Assembly: GCA_037447605.1 (NCBI GenBank)
Contig: CM074805.1
Coordinates: forward strand, 1,471,837-1,535,836
DNA length: 64,000 nt
From: Zygnema circumcarinatum
Taxonomy: Eukaryota; Streptophyta; Zygnematophyceae; Zygnematales; Zygnemataceae
Direction of reading: 5' to 3'
Shown here: positions 14,281-31,700 of the stretch, in pieces
How the letters are laid out: every line of letters begins with the position of its first letter
Position numbering within the stretch: position 1 is the first letter of the stretch
Notes under the pieces: generated by a model
The model's database searches: none
The model's input: only the letters and a program-made list of their open reading frames with translations
Told to the model about the DNA's origin: nothing
Translations under genes and position numbers: made by a program

Positions 14281-17021
14281 TCAGCTCCTCCGGCCTCCAA
14301 GTGATGAAGGATGTGAGCCCTCCCCCCTGCCTGTTAGATCAGCCTCCTCGTCTTCAAGCGCTATGTCATCCATGGTGTCATGCAGGTCTCCCTGAAGGTC
14401 AGAAGCTCCTCCATGAACCTCCTCCTCCATACCTGCTGCATCCGACCCAGGCTCCATTTTGACATCTGTTACATGATGTTGACTTCCCACGTTCTCCGAT
14501 GTTGCTGCCATTGCAATAGGCATCAAGCATAGCCCCTTGCTCTGGAGATACTGCATAGCACTGCCCATGTCGGTCTCCAGAAGAAGGGCGACCTGCCAGA
14601 AGTTACCAAAGACCAGAATCGCCATCGAAAGAGATGAGTATTTAAATAAGAAAAAGAAAGATGAAGAGCAGCTACTACCGAGACCTACAATCTCACCTAC
14701 ACGTTCAGAGCCCCAATATAGTCACGTCACATATCATCTCTGGCGAACTGCTAGTATAAAGCAGTGTCCTATGCAACCTGGCTTCAGAGTTCGCTTAACT
14801 TTCACACCAAACCAACCAATAGAACACGGGACAGGGTAAAGACTGTCATGTCTAGCTCGGGAACGAGGGTTTGTAAAAAACCTGTCGTTCCGTATGCTTC
14901 ATTTCTGCGTCAGTCATTCCTCCAACCAACTGCTCACCATCGACAAAGTTCTGAAAAAAACTCCCAGGCGTAATACGATTCAGATAAATACTTTTGTCAT
15001 TTGAAATGACGAAAAGGTAAGGAAACGCAAAACTTTAGAGCCTACAATGACCACAAGCATACGTTTAATTCTCCTTTTTTCATGGAATGCATTCTCACCT
15101 CCTTTTCTAACTCTTCCATGAGCTGCTTCACTGCTTCTGCTGCCGCACCGTTCAACCGGCTTATGCTCAGGACCTGAATTTTCTCGATGCCAACTTCCAT
15201 CACAGTTCAGCTTGAAAATTGAAATTGGCAAGTGCAGGGCTCACCAAAAGCATAAAAGTGCGGATGGGGCTCGGAAAAGGGAAAGCGTAAAGACAGGTCT
15301 CCTTTTGAATTTTCCTGGATCTGTAAATCTAACTAGTAACAGAAGTGTGTCTGCCAGGGTACAAGGCTGAAAGAACGCACCTTAACCTGAAGCTGAAGGA
15401 AGCGTACATACTCAATAATCTCATCCAGCATTGATGCCTTGTCAACACGAGTTGAGTTCGGTACAAGTTCTTGAAGTGACTTCATACGCTCTGCAATTCG
15501 TTCCCTCCGTAACTGCAACAGACATCCGCCAAAAGTCAGGCCCTTCTATCAAGGGAGGCAGAGCCCATCGCCTCACTGGTCTGCTCCCAAAAGTGAATAA
15601 CCCATAACAAACCCAGAAGCGCATGCAACGCCAAAAATCAATCCAAGATAGGCGAAGGATGCCCTGCCATTCATAGCTTAAACAGGCCTTCTCCACATCT
15701 TCTTCCCATTCAGGCTCGTCCTTTTCTGCTGCCCTCCTATACCATCACAGCACTCACCTACCCTCTCCTTACCCTTTCTGCTATGCTGTGAGGATCGGTC
15801 GCCTGCCCTCTCCGTGCCCTTTGCTTTGACCTTCCCGGTGCGGCCCCACTCGGAGGGGGAGCTGGCGGGGCAGCACTGGAGGACTGGGGACCCGAGGGAG
15901 AGGATGCAAAGGCTTGTGAAGATGCTAGAGAGGGTGATGCCCCTGCAGGCTGCTGCACATGACATTTTTGGGGTTTCAGGAACAAAGAACCCATCACAAT
16001 AGAGGAGATACACGGTACTATCCAAGTTGGACCAAACATGGGGGTTTGGTAGATAGTTGTTTGGGCAGGTTGGGGTTTGTCAAAAGAAAGAGCTCCTAGT
16101 ATGAGGGCAATGTCAACCTCCAGTCCAGAACAAGGTACAGGAGACAGTAGTTTGCAAAAGTAAGGGTGTCTGCTCATGGGTGGTATGAAGGAACATAACA
16201 AACAGATCTATTGGAAGTAAAGGAGCATTAGAGTGTCCAAGGGATTCACCAAGAGGATTCATAAAGTGGGTCTTATGCTGAGTTAAATGCAACTGTCAGA
16301 TCGCCTTACTTTGAACAAATTCGCACTCATTCCTCTATGACGGAAGGACATGCTAAATAAGTCAAACCTTGAAAATGTTTAGGTAGAAACAGCCAGGAAA
16401 CTCGATACTCACCGGAAGGCCATGGACCACCCCTGGATATGGCTGTCGCCATTGTGGTGCTTGCGGTGGATTGATGCTCAAAGGCCCTTTTTTTGAAAGA
16501 ACGCTGCCAGTCTCGTCCTTCACCTGTCCTTGTCCAATATCGGGAGAAACACCTCGTGAGCTGCCAACGTCCCCTTCTGCCCCTCCCACTGTTCCTGATG
16601 AAGTTGCGAGAACAGCCGTTGGTGCACTGTGCGAACGCAAAAGTGAGGCAGCTCCCAATCCTTGATTTCCCCCTCCATGCTGGGCATTTTGTTCCTGTTG
16701 CTGATGGTGGTGCATTAAGCGAAGAAGAGAGGCTTGATCAAATTGGCCACCTGGCAATCCCCCCACTACGGGAGGGGGTAGGGCTGACATGCTGCTCAAG
16801 TTGGCAGCTACATTTGTCAAACCTGCAGTGGCCAGAATCTGCTGGCCCAGGCTGCCCCGCTGCCATAGACCCGGCAACCCATCCACCCATCCTAGTATGA
16901 CTTCAGCTCCATTAAAAAAGTCACCTTTCAAAGTTTTTGTACTCTTCGTTGCAGAATTTTTGCAGCAACTAGGAACCTTGAAGTCTGACTTGACCAAGGC
17001 AAAATTCAACAATCCATACAT
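14281..17021 (-). CDS. bHLH transcription factor, LRL/UNE12 type (subfamily XI)
   Basis: Five exons on the minus strand: 17021-16413, 15952-15773, 15512-15381, 15173-15099, 14592-14281, all phase 0, about 435 residues. The bHLH domain spans exons 2-3: [14 protein letters not shown] joined to [19 protein letters not shown], then [21 protein letters not shown]. The basic region carries the His-Glu-Arg residues needed for E-box binding. The C-terminal exon has [20 protein letters not shown], the hallmark tail of LRL/UNE12-like proteins, which act in root-hair/rhizoid development and reproduction in land plants. The N-terminal exon is Gln/His-, Gly- and Ser-rich and probably disordered. The start is uncertain: ATG at 17021 is the first in-frame one, but a further 5' exon is possible. 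The exon order and motif spacing match the family well. Confidence 0.85.
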
Positions 17022-18104
17022 ACAAATGCAAAGGTTTCCCTTAGAGGCTTCACTCTTGAGCAAGTTCTTAAAAACAGAAAAAATCGAAATGACGGAAGCC
17101 GAATGCTAGCAGAACAGCGTTGCAATGCTGTTGTGATAATCAGCTTCGCAGCGGAAGTAGACACTCTTGAAAGAAGAGTCAGCAAACTGATAAAAACGAA
17201 AACCACTGAACTCAACTCTTCAACTCTCGTTTGCCGTCAACTCTCGTTCGTCAAGGTACCAAGCAGGAAAGGTGAAGTTGGGTTGAATAAAGGCTTAATT
17301 GCGGAACCTAAAGCGGAAGATTTGATGTACACAGAACCTGTTGTGAAACAAGATGTATCTCTATTTTATCGGTGTGACTTCAAACTTTGTCCTTGCTTAG
17401 TTTTGGGTAAAGTAAATGGCAAGGAAGCGGTGTTTCCGAGAGATTATTTGTCCATTTTCCCGTTCAAAAATACGAGTGTTACGAACATCCACTTCAATAA
17501 ACAAGTCATGGAAGAGATCACTTCTGGTATGAACAAACGTACACCGAGGTCCAGACTTCGCCTAAAGGCGAATAAAGCGGGGAGTGACTGCCACTTATCA
17601 GGGTAAATACAATGAAAAAAGGCCATACGTGAAAAATATTTCTAGAACCAAAAATCAGTAAAGAAGATGATGCGAGAACAGAGCTTTTTATTCCCGAACG
17701 CCAGTGCTAATAAGTTCAGCGTTACCATTCCTGCTGCGGCTATTGTCTCGCTGCACAGTTAGCTCCTTTCTGAGTAGACGATCAACTGGAACCTTTCCAA
17801 ACATCCGAAGGGATCTGTTACGGGATCACTCTTCCAACATACAATTCAGCCATAAAAAGCTCCGAAGGCAGTTCAATCAGATGTCGCGGCGATGGTTATT
17901 TGGATATCCTTCCTTCTGCTCGAATCGGCGGGTGGTCTACAAAACTACGAAAAGCCTCAAACTCCTGTTGATATGCGCAGCGATTCTCACCTTGAGCGCA
18001 GCAGCCCCTGATGATGGTCCGGCCTCCCAACTGTCGCGTTCAGGCTCAGACGGCTGCGCCATCTCCGGCCAACCCCAACAGATGCTGCCGGAAATTGGCC
18101 TTCA

Positions 18105-18174
<70 letters not shown>

Positions 18175-19432
18175 GAGAGAAAGACGGGTGAGGCGGGGAG
18201 GCGGTTGAAGCCGGGCTTCCACGCGGCACGCGCGCGCCTATGGGTGCAGATGGATGGCTATGTGTCCCATGGGGAGTGAATGGATGGATAGTCAAATTTT
18301 GGTCAAATTTTGTCTAAGTACTTGTTGCGAAGCAGTGCGTGCGTGCACAGGACCGCAAGTGCCGCGGGTTCAACAAGCCCTTGCGCGGCCGCGTTGACCC
18401 TCAACTAAACAAGGAAGAATTTCCCTCTCCCACTCTCTTCACCATCTACTTTTACATTCTCTTCCTTCTTCAATGGCTGATGGGGTTCTTCCTCGCTCAC
18501 TCCCCCCCTCTGGAGAAGGGCGAGAAATGCTCTAGTGGGGCGGCTCCAAAGGCCTTCACTTCGAGGCGGAAGGGCCGGATCCTCCCCTACGCATCATGGG
18601 GCAGGAAGGGGGCACAGTTTTTTCAAGTTCTTCTCCCACCCTGTTGCTGGGTCAAACTGAATGTAGGAATGCGGGTGAATGATGAGCGGCCTCTAGCTTT
18701 TGCCACATATCGATTGCATTGTTTGGCAGCAAATTCTCTCTCAAGGTCGCAGTGCAAATTCCGAAAACGGAATGTCACCTTCAATGTGCGGCTCGTCTAG
18801 TTGAGTCCCCTCGCTGCTTTGGGCAAAGTCCCTGCACTGTTCGAATTGGGTACTTTCCTCTTCATTCTATTGTTACAAATACAGTGGACTTTTATCACAA
18901 TCAAATCCAAGAAAACACACCTACATCCTTTAAAAAAAAAGCACGAGCCATCATGCATTGCCAAATTCTGCGAAAGCAAGATAAGCAAGACAACAAACGA
19001 CGAAGTTTAAAGGTCTGAAAAGGAAATACTTTGAACTTCAGGGTCCGTCAAACAAAAATTCGTTGTCACCTCTTCCCAATAAGAGAGAGGGTGGTATTTC
19101 ATTCAAAGGAGGTTTATTTGCGCGGCATCTTCTGACTGCGTGCTTCTCTTCCACTTTCCTGAGAAGGTGCCACACACTCACAAAGGAACCAATATGCACA
19201 TACCTTCTAGAAGAAATTTCCTGTCAAAACAAACCTCCTGTCCTAGGATCCCAATCATGTGTCACATTCCTCTTAGGAATGTGACGATTGCAAAGGAGGG
19301 GCATGCCTATGTTGGTTAGAGCATAGTGTAAAACGCCAGTAGGGGGGTGCAATCCTCACTAAAAGGATCCCCTATGTCCCGAGCAGTCGTATCCGGAAAG
19401 CTCCCAAAGCTCCCTTAGGCGCGGTCAGTCTG
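17022..19432. other. Intergenic region between bHLH and CDPK genes
   Basis: I see no supportable coding gene. The stretch contains the bHLH upstream region, a long GA microsatellite (18111-18170) and AT-rich DNA. A tRNA-like block at 19306-19365 (GGTTAGAGC ... GTGCAATCCTC) could be an old tRNA-derived remnant, but no complete cloverleaf forms. Confidence 0.4.
18111..18170. repeat. (GA)30 microsatellite
   Basis: Thirty uninterrupted GA units, followed by a slightly impure GGGGGAGAGAAAGA tail. It lies about 1.1 kb upstream of the bHLH start codon. Chance reading frames through it encode only Arg-Glu or Ser-Leu repeats and were not annotated as genes. Confidence 0.97.
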
Positions 19433-23618
<4,186 letters not shown>

Positions 23619-23684
23619 CTGCTTCCTGTAAACCTTACAATGTCTCCTTCTCAAAATGCTTCAAACGCTAGCTCACTTCCTTTT

Positions 23685-23760
23685 CCTCTCTCTCTCTCTC
23701 CAGCCTCCACTCTCTCCCTCCCTCTCCCTCCCTCTCCCTCCCTCTCCCCATTATCCTTGC
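23685..23760. repeat. CT-rich tract in CDPK 5' region
   Basis: A CTCTCTC run is followed by repeated CCCTCCCTCT units immediately upstream of the CDPK exon 1. On the transcribed strand it is GA-rich. It is followed by GTACGGTCCGTAC near 23781-23793. A similar CCCTCC run and GTACGG words lie upstream of the paralogous gene at 7863. Confidence 0.7.
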
Positions 23761-25712
23761 CTAGAGTCCCCTTTCTTCTGTACGGTCCGTACAGGCCTCC
23801 CTCCGGTCCCTGCAGGCCTCCCTCCGGTCCCTGCGTCCTCCCCCTAAGTCTGAGGATCGCCGTCGATCTCCCTCCCATCGGACGGCCTCCACCGCGCCAG
23901 CCCTCCTCATTTTCCGTAATGGCATGTGTCCGGATTCCCAGTTTGTGGTGCCGCTATCGAGCCAGCTCAGCGTCGTTAGGAGCACACCAAAACGGTCCCT
24001 ACCTTAAATGGTCAACGAACGCAGAAAGTCAAACATACTGTCCATTTTTGCTGACGTAGCTCAACTTTGCTGATGTCATTTCACGCGTGCGGAAGGTTTT
24101 GAATTGTTTGGAGACGGGGGAAGTGGGAGACGGGGGAGGTTGAATGGACGAACCTCTCCAAATTTGGGTTTCTCCGTCGTACCCGAAAAGGAAAATGGGA
24201 GGAAGTGGCAATGATCTCACAATGGCGAGGCCATCGAAATGTACATGGACGAAGTTAGCATGGGGGACCACGAAGAACTGGTCGCAATGGACCCGAGGAC
24301 AAAAGAAAAAAGCTAGGAGCGGAAAACGGAGGAAAATGGAGTACACTGACGAAACCTGAATTGCCAAGTCACACACCCACGTGGCTCCGGGTCCGGTTGC
24401 TGGGCGCTTTACGAGGCGCCACGTGGATGCCACTTGGCGCTAATTCATTGGCGCCGGCGGCCATAGGGGCCCATGCATGTTTTCCACTTTTCCCTAACCA
24501 AAAGTTTAAGCTAAAAGGGATAGGGGAGAAATGCCTCAGCTCCACTTTCATGATCCCCTCGCTCACTGCAACAAAGAAGTTAATCAGAATTCGAAACACT
24601 TTTCCTTGGACGAGCCTGTGGAAGCAGCTGTGACGACTTCCTTGTTTCAGTATCCGAATCGCCAAATCAGTTTGAGAGCCGCGCATCTTGAACGCAGGAC
24701 AATGAACATATGTTTCGCTTCATGGATATTGTCGACTGCCCGCTACAATTCAGGGTGGGATGTCATTCCCAGAAGCGTCGCTCGACATGTGGCTACACCC
24801 TGGGTAAGGCTACTGACTACCACGTCGATTTTCGCCATGCGAAGTTAAAATATCCATAAGGAGACGTCTCGTTTACTAATTAGTACACACTAATTCTGAG
24901 TACTTATAGTAACTTACCTTTTTCTCAACTTTTGGCAGTTTGTGTTAGTCTAGTCAAGAATTAGCCAGTTTGATAGACTTTAGGTACAGCAAAAACCAAA
25001 TGATAGCAATCGCTCACATACCTTTCAATTGGAAAACCAGTTGGAATAATTTTTCTGATCTTGGGGTCTAACACATTCTTACGAGCCATATCCGTGACCC
25101 TTCCTATTCACGCTTTCGACTTATATTCCCTCCAGATTTGGAATGACTCCCACGATGTTGGTCGGGCAACTTTGAGCTGAGAATGTCACATAGGCGTCTA
25201 CAGGCTGAAAATGTACCAAGTGTCTGCCGGCACAAGGGCTGACCCTGGTTCCGTTTTGAATTCCTGTGTCTCGATTATAACTTTTGCCCCTTCGATGAAA
25301 TCACGCCAAAACTCCGCTCACAAAACACGATCTCAGTTTATAAGTATGCAAACAATTATTTTAGAGATGACAATGAAATCGCTCGCTGCTTTGCTCACTC
25401 AACAACACTCCTTTCAGTTCATGCTCTTCGATACTTCCATCCTCACAGTCAGAATGCTTCCATAAATGAGCAGCTAGTAGTAGGGATGGTGAGCGCTTTT
25501 CCTCGATGTAGTGTTCTACTGACGCATGCAGATTCGACTTCTTACACATCTGTTGGTATACATATTTCGAGAATGTCATCGTGGTCAACTTCTGAAAAGG
25601 CTTTCTCCATTCTAACCTTAATGACCCATGATTGTCACACCATTCATAATCACCTTGAGTTTAACAAATTCTGTCTCATCTCTTCAGGTCGGACAGAAAT
25701 TGGTGAAACACG
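23761..25712. other. Intergenic, between CDPK 5' end and amidohydrolase 3' end
   Basis: No gene can be supported. The CDPK promoter should lie in the left part. At 24385-24440, CACGTGG occurs twice among GGCGCC words. One copy of a ~90-bp dispersed repeat lies at 24204-24299. The rest, 24.5-25.7 kb, shows only AT-rich DNA and the amidohydrolase 3' flank. Confidence 0.4.
24204..24299 (+). repeat. Dispersed ~90-bp repeat, copy A
   Basis: The block from TGGCAATGATCTCACAATGG through ATGTACATGGAC to ACTGGTCGCAATGG is similar along its length to 35170-35261 (+) and 39428-39519 (-). It has no recognisable terminal repeats. It may be a fragment of a larger element. Confidence 0.6.
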
Positions 25713-28700
25713 TCATGAAATGTCGGAGTCGTAGTTGACACGGTACTTTGGAAAGGCGGAGAGCATGGCTCTGTCCTTCTCACTTGTCGCCGCCGATCTG
25801 TCAAGTCCCATTGCTGCCCGGAACTCCACCTGGTTCACACCCGCCCAATGCGCAGGGGTCAGGATGCACCCTTTTTCTCTCCTAGGCATGAAAGCCCATC
25901 CCCCCCCATCGCTCCTCAACTATGCAGCCGCTTCTGGAGTCTCACCTCAAAGGGATCTCCATTGGGCTGTGAAAATTCTGGGTCGAAGTACTCAGGTTGC
26001 CCAGCCATTAGCTCCTCTCGAAGGTAGTTCAAATCAACTCCAGTCGGTAGCCCCTCTGCGAAGTCCTCCTCTCCAGAAAGTGAATGCCTCTGCTCATTTC
26101 CCCATTTGAGCTCTTGGAATGCAGCTTCTTCAAATCTTGACCCTCCAAAGCTGAACTTCGATCATTTGACGCATTGCACGTATTGAGTTTTCTGCTTCAG
26201 AACTACATTCAATTACAAGTTGATAACTTAAAGTCTCACCGTGAAGAATTAAACGGCCACGGGCCCACACCGAATGAAGTGCAGCTCCACCAACTCCCCC
26301 ACTGCAACCAAAAATACATTCAGAATGTTCTTGTAGGGATTTTAGGCTCTTAAGGCTCTGGAAGCACAAAACTGGAGAGAAAGCAGAATATTTTGAACAA
26401 AAACTGTGTTTCACTACCTCGCCCATACTGGATGCTATTGGATTGATCAGCACTGCATAAGGTATAGCTTATTGTCATTCTTGGAATAGCGTCTGTCTTC
26501 CTCCTCTCTCCTCCATATCTTCCTCACAGGCTCCCAAAAAACACAGACCGAAGGTAGAACTGAACAATGTGTAAATAAGATCCCTCCACCACCCTCACCC
26601 CCCCCCCCCCTCCCCCCCTCTCCTTTCCCCCTTTCCCACCACACTATCCCCACCTCTCTTACCTGGGGCGCCCCAGAACAAGTTTGTCAATAGGATCACT
26701 TCGGCGCAACAAAGACAAAGCTGTGAGGTCATATAACGCCTGCAACATCGCAGACCCATTTACACCAAAACCTGGGCTTCAAACTGGGAAGAGAAAAAGA
26801 TTAATCAAGCATTATTGATAGTTTTGTATCGCTCCCATGGGAAACATCGGAGCAAGAGAACAGACTCACTTTGAAGCAAGCATAGCACCTGCTATTGTCG
26901 ACAATCCAACTAATCCCCCGTGCTTTTCCAATTCCTCGAGGATAGTGAGAAATATTCACACTTCCTATGGCAGGGTTTGAGAAGTTTGGGCGTTTAAGCT
27001 CTCACCATGTCTGCCTCATACCCCTCCTTAATGGCTCCTATTTTTGAGCTCAGACCAAGAGCGGCTGCACCTCCCTCTGCAGCAAGTTTGATGACTTGCC
27101 GTGGGGAGACCCACTGGCGGTATTCAGGGCTAGTGAGCTGGAGGGGCAAGGAAGGCCAGTCAGATTCAGAAAAAGGGGTCTCAAGAAGGGAAAGGAAAAG
27201 GAGACGCAAGAGGGGGGGATGGAGAACAAAAAGAAGGGAATGGAGAGGAGTGGGGGGAGAAAAGGAGGGATGGGAAGAAAGGAGAGAGCAAGTGAAGAGT
27301 GGAACGAACGGAGAGGAGGAAGGAAAGAAAGGGGAAAGCGGGAGGGAGGAGGCAAGGAGCCAAGAAGAAAGCAGGAGAGAATTGAGGAGAGGAACAGTGG
27401 TTCAGGGAAGGAGAAACAGGGCAGACTTGATGGAAAGGGATAGCAACTTAAAAGGGAAGTAGACAGAAGAGAACACTCCGTTAGCAACTTCCCTGTTCAG
27501 CTCGACTGTTTCAAAATCTTGTTCTACCGTTGAATTAGAGAGTTTCTACAGCCTTTGCTACTTATCTATAGCAGGAAGCACTTACCGGATTGAGGATACA
27601 GGCCAACTTCATTGCTTCAAATAGATCCTGACAAAACGAAGCCCCCATCAGCATGTCTCCGTTATGCTCTCACTTGAAGAATGACAAAGAGGGCAAAAAG
27701 TACAATTTATGAGGAGGCTTCCTTTCTCATAACAAGTAAACAGCACATTCAGCACTCTGGAATCCCTATGTTCGCAGTTGCTCAATCAACACATTCTTTC
27801 CCAAAGTGTCTCACCTGCCCATCGTTGGAGGCTGGTCCATCGCAGCCTATAGCCACTTTCATGCCTTTGTCCAAATACGACCTGCGTTCCAGGAATGGTA
27901 ACACTGTCATGGTTGAATTACACATCAGTTTTTTCTCAATCCCACCTTCACCACTTGCCATTTCTCCACCTCCACGATGCAGTTTACCATATTGAGGAAA
28001 ATGAGGAAGAAAACTGATGTTTGATGACTGATGCGCAGCCAATTGACTATGAAGAGTAGATTTAGGAGAAACCTGAGGAATGGAAAGGGGTAGTTGAGAA
28101 ACTGACGTTAGTGGAGCGATTCCTGATCCTAATCTGCAATTGGCGACAGGATTGTGTACCGCAACCGCACCCTTTCTCGCCATAATATTTTGCTCCTCGT
28201 CTTCCTGCAGCCATTGCAGTCACAGCCACGTGAGCCTGAAGCAAAAAAAGAGATCCATGCCTGGGTATGTATGGCATGAAGCTCTATGTATCGCAAATCT
28301 AGCGAGGAAAAGAGGGACTTGAAGAAATGGGGGGAAGGTCTTACTAGCCAGACAGAATGCGCGCATGAAGTGCCGGGAAGGTCAAACCAGCCTATATCAC
28401 TGAGCCACTTCACTGCACCTCCATCCGGAAACACTATTCGGCTTTGCAGTCTGCACGGAACCCTCTCTTTCCATGCAATGAGCATCATTTCAAGCCCTTC
28501 TGCACCTTCCCCTCCCTCTGATCATGCCCTTCTCTGCTCTCGCGCACACCAACGGCATGTAGGCTGAATCCAAGCATTACTGATTTCTTTTTTAGCATTC
28601 AGAGTAATCTGAACGAACATATCTTTCATTACTCCTGCCTTTGAGCGCACCTCTGACCCCGAGTCTCCAACATGTGAATGTGCCCTGCTAGGTTGTACTT

Positions 28701-31700
28701 TTTCCGCAGCTCTACGGCACCCCTCATTAATTCCTCCTACGGGAAGACCACCAGAACCCAAGCAGACACAGACAAGGTCAAATTGATCTTCCCATAAAAA
28801 TTAATTCCTCGGATAAACTCACCAAACAAAGTCACGCAGTATCTGACGAGTACGAGAAAGGAGAGCATTAAGCCTGATGCATGACAGCTCCATGACTATG
28901 AACATATTCCGCCTTTCAGAATAGACACTCGAATCAAACCAAACCAGCTATGAAACCCAAACCATGATTACACACAGTACCCGAAACATGCTTCCCACGC
29001 AATGACCCTCCTGCTTGATAACCTGTATGTTTGAAGCTGCATGCTGCTCCCGCTGCTTTCGTAATAGTCTGTCGTCAAGATAAGAAAGTATACAAGACCT
29101 GTATTCCTGCCTCTGCGTTTGCAGTCCTCTTTCAGTCACCACTCAATATAGAAACAGGTTTGAACTGACCGAGCAGCTTGTGATCTGCACAGGGCCCAAC
29201 GCAATGTTGATGCCTTCCTCGGGACGGTGAAACTTTTCCACAGCTGCAGTCCAAAACTCCAAAATTCTTTTGGTTTCTGCAGGCTGTCCTCTATGCAAAA
29301 AGCACGCAGAGTCCCCCAAACCGGCATCAGAGAACAAAAAAACGAGGCTCGAGTCAGTATGTGAAAGGTGTGCAACAGGTTTGAGCGCATTGTCATAAAG
29401 GAAATAGAAATGCATACAGCCAAATGTGCAAGTTCGTTGAAAAAGAAATGAATAAAAGACACGCTCAACGTTCTGGGTCAACCGCGTTCTTTACAGCAAA
29501 GTCTATTTCATGTGATTCTTTTGTAGTTTTTGACGTAATTGCACGGTCCTTACATCGCGAGGCGGATACTCTTCTCGAATTGTTCCATCAGGCTGAAGCC
29601 CCCCTAATACCCTTCCTTCTGACTTGGCCTGCGCATTTTGCTCCTTAGCATTCAATACCAAGGGAATGTAATTCTGCAAACATGCAGTAAGAGCGGGCTT
29701 CAATGGACAGGCTCCCATCAACCGTTCCTCGCTAGCCTGTTTGCAGCACATTGCTAGAGTTTCGTAGCCTGCAGTGGATAGCATGCTCCTGAAAATTGCT
29801 CCTGGAACTAAGGAGTGAGAATTGAATAGTCCAAAGGGCACAATGGGAAGTCGTTAATATGATGGGCTACTCGTTGAAGGGAACACTATTGTCAGCAATG
29901 GGGTCATGACGACTGACATGCTCAAGCATGTTCACTGGTCAGCTAGTAGCCTATGACACAGTTGAGGACTTCCTATATATTTTCTTGTTTCTACGATATA
30001 TGAGAAATAGATGGTCAAGGACAACACTAGAATTGCAAATAACTTTACATGTCATCAGTATCTAGCAAAGCATGATTGAAAGCCCATTCAGTGTAACTCA
30101 AAAGTGGAAACAGCACTGTCAAGCTGTGTTGAAATATCTCAAATCATTTGGCAGACATCCAATTACCGTTCGAGGCATGTCTCCAAACATCCTGAGGCCC
30201 TCCAAAACATTGAAAGGTGATTTAGTGCATATGTTTCGCTTAACCCAAACGCTTTCGACACACAGTAAAAGAGAAACCTTGCGAGAGATACAGGTGATTG
30301 GAACAGTATGTTGAGCAGTGTTGCATGAAAGGAGATGATGCTCAATCGAGGAAAGCCAAGCAATCGAGCATCAAGCAAGAATGTCCGAATGACGACAGCT
30401 TCCGGTTTCCAATTTAACGTTTCAGAACAAGGTTAGTCTCTTGTAAGGATACCGGAGCTTACGGCGCGATGAACGCGCGTAGACCGAGCTCCTTGTATGC
30501 TTTCACTGCTGCCTCCACATCTTCCAAATTCCGGACAAATCTGTGCTTTACATCACCCGCGAAATCTCCAACAAGTTCAGAGGATAGCACGCAATGGACA
30601 GGATAGGTACGTGCGTGTACTGTCTTTCCTTCAAAGTAAATGATACTCTTTCATGTTTTCTGGCTGGGGCCATTCCAACTGACCTTCAATACTGTCAAAG
30701 CGGATGACAAAGAGGTCCCACTTCGATGGTGTGTGAAATTATCAATCGGATAAAACCATTTTTTTTTCGTTACAACATGACCTTTTTTTTCGTTATACAA
30801 CTTTTTCGTCTTTCTTTGGGCTGGAAAATAGACTACAGAGTGTCTGGACGACAAGCTTTTTTAAAATGGAAGGTGGTTACAGAAGAGAGCAAGGCAAGAA
30901 GGTGGCCATGATATGGAGTATTGAGTGAGTACAAATGATCCATAATCGCTGTTCCACCCGATAGAATTGTCTCGACTCCAGTCCATAAGGCCGACAAGTA
31001 CACCTGTTGTATCCACAGCATTACACAACACATATCCACCGTGAGGAGGTCATACACAATCACAGCCAAAGCATACCCTGGCCAGCATCATAACTCCAAC
31101 TATCATCAGTCAGGCGTCATGAGCTCTAGAGACCGACTAGTTGGATTAGTTGATCTGCAACAGCTGAGCACCTCCGTGATGGAAATGGGAACTCGAATAC
31201 GGATAAAACTGTTAAGGGATCTCAAGGTTAATGCCTTGGTCCAAGAAATGTAACAAGCTTATAACCTTACCAAGGCCCACTTTGTGGGCCCGAACGAGTT
31301 TGAAGTATTGGTACTCATGCGGATAAGCAAGAAGAAAAATTATCATGAAGCACATCTACAGAATACTCATCAAAGCATGAGTTCCGGTACCAGTTCTACT
31401 TCCTGATACAATCCTGTATGGGAGCAGCATCTCTGACTAGCCTCGCTATCCTCCTAGAAGCTGTTCGCTCCAGATTCGGAAACTGGTGGTTTTGGTCGCA
31501 CACAAATTCAAACTAAGCTTCTAACAGATTTGGCTACATTGGCAGCAAGCGCATGAAGCTCGTGAAGGACACTGCATGAAAATGAAAACCTCAAGCGGTG
31601 CATAAACAGCAACATCCTGTCAAATTACCACGTGAGAAGATGTTGAAGGGTCTCGCGAGCGCGGGTCACAATTTTTGTACTGTTGTGGCAGCCATAGCTC

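Noticed and set aside
17704-18279. 191-codon frame with (Arg-Glu)n
   Set aside because: The repeat is the GA microsatellite; the rest lacks any recognisable domain.
19306-19365. tRNA-like sequence (GGTTAGAGC ... GTGCAATCCTC)
   Set aside because: D-arm-like and T-arm-like words are present, but no acceptor stem or proper anticodon arm pairs. At most a tRNA-derived remnant.
28948-29142. Minus-strand segment DDRLLRKQREQHAASNIQ as an amidohydrolase exon
   Set aside because: It looked like the expected SDELLR motif, but no AG acceptor gives that frame. The exon 28736-28633 (EELMRGAVELRKKYN, then GHIHMLETR) fits in phase and carries the metal His.
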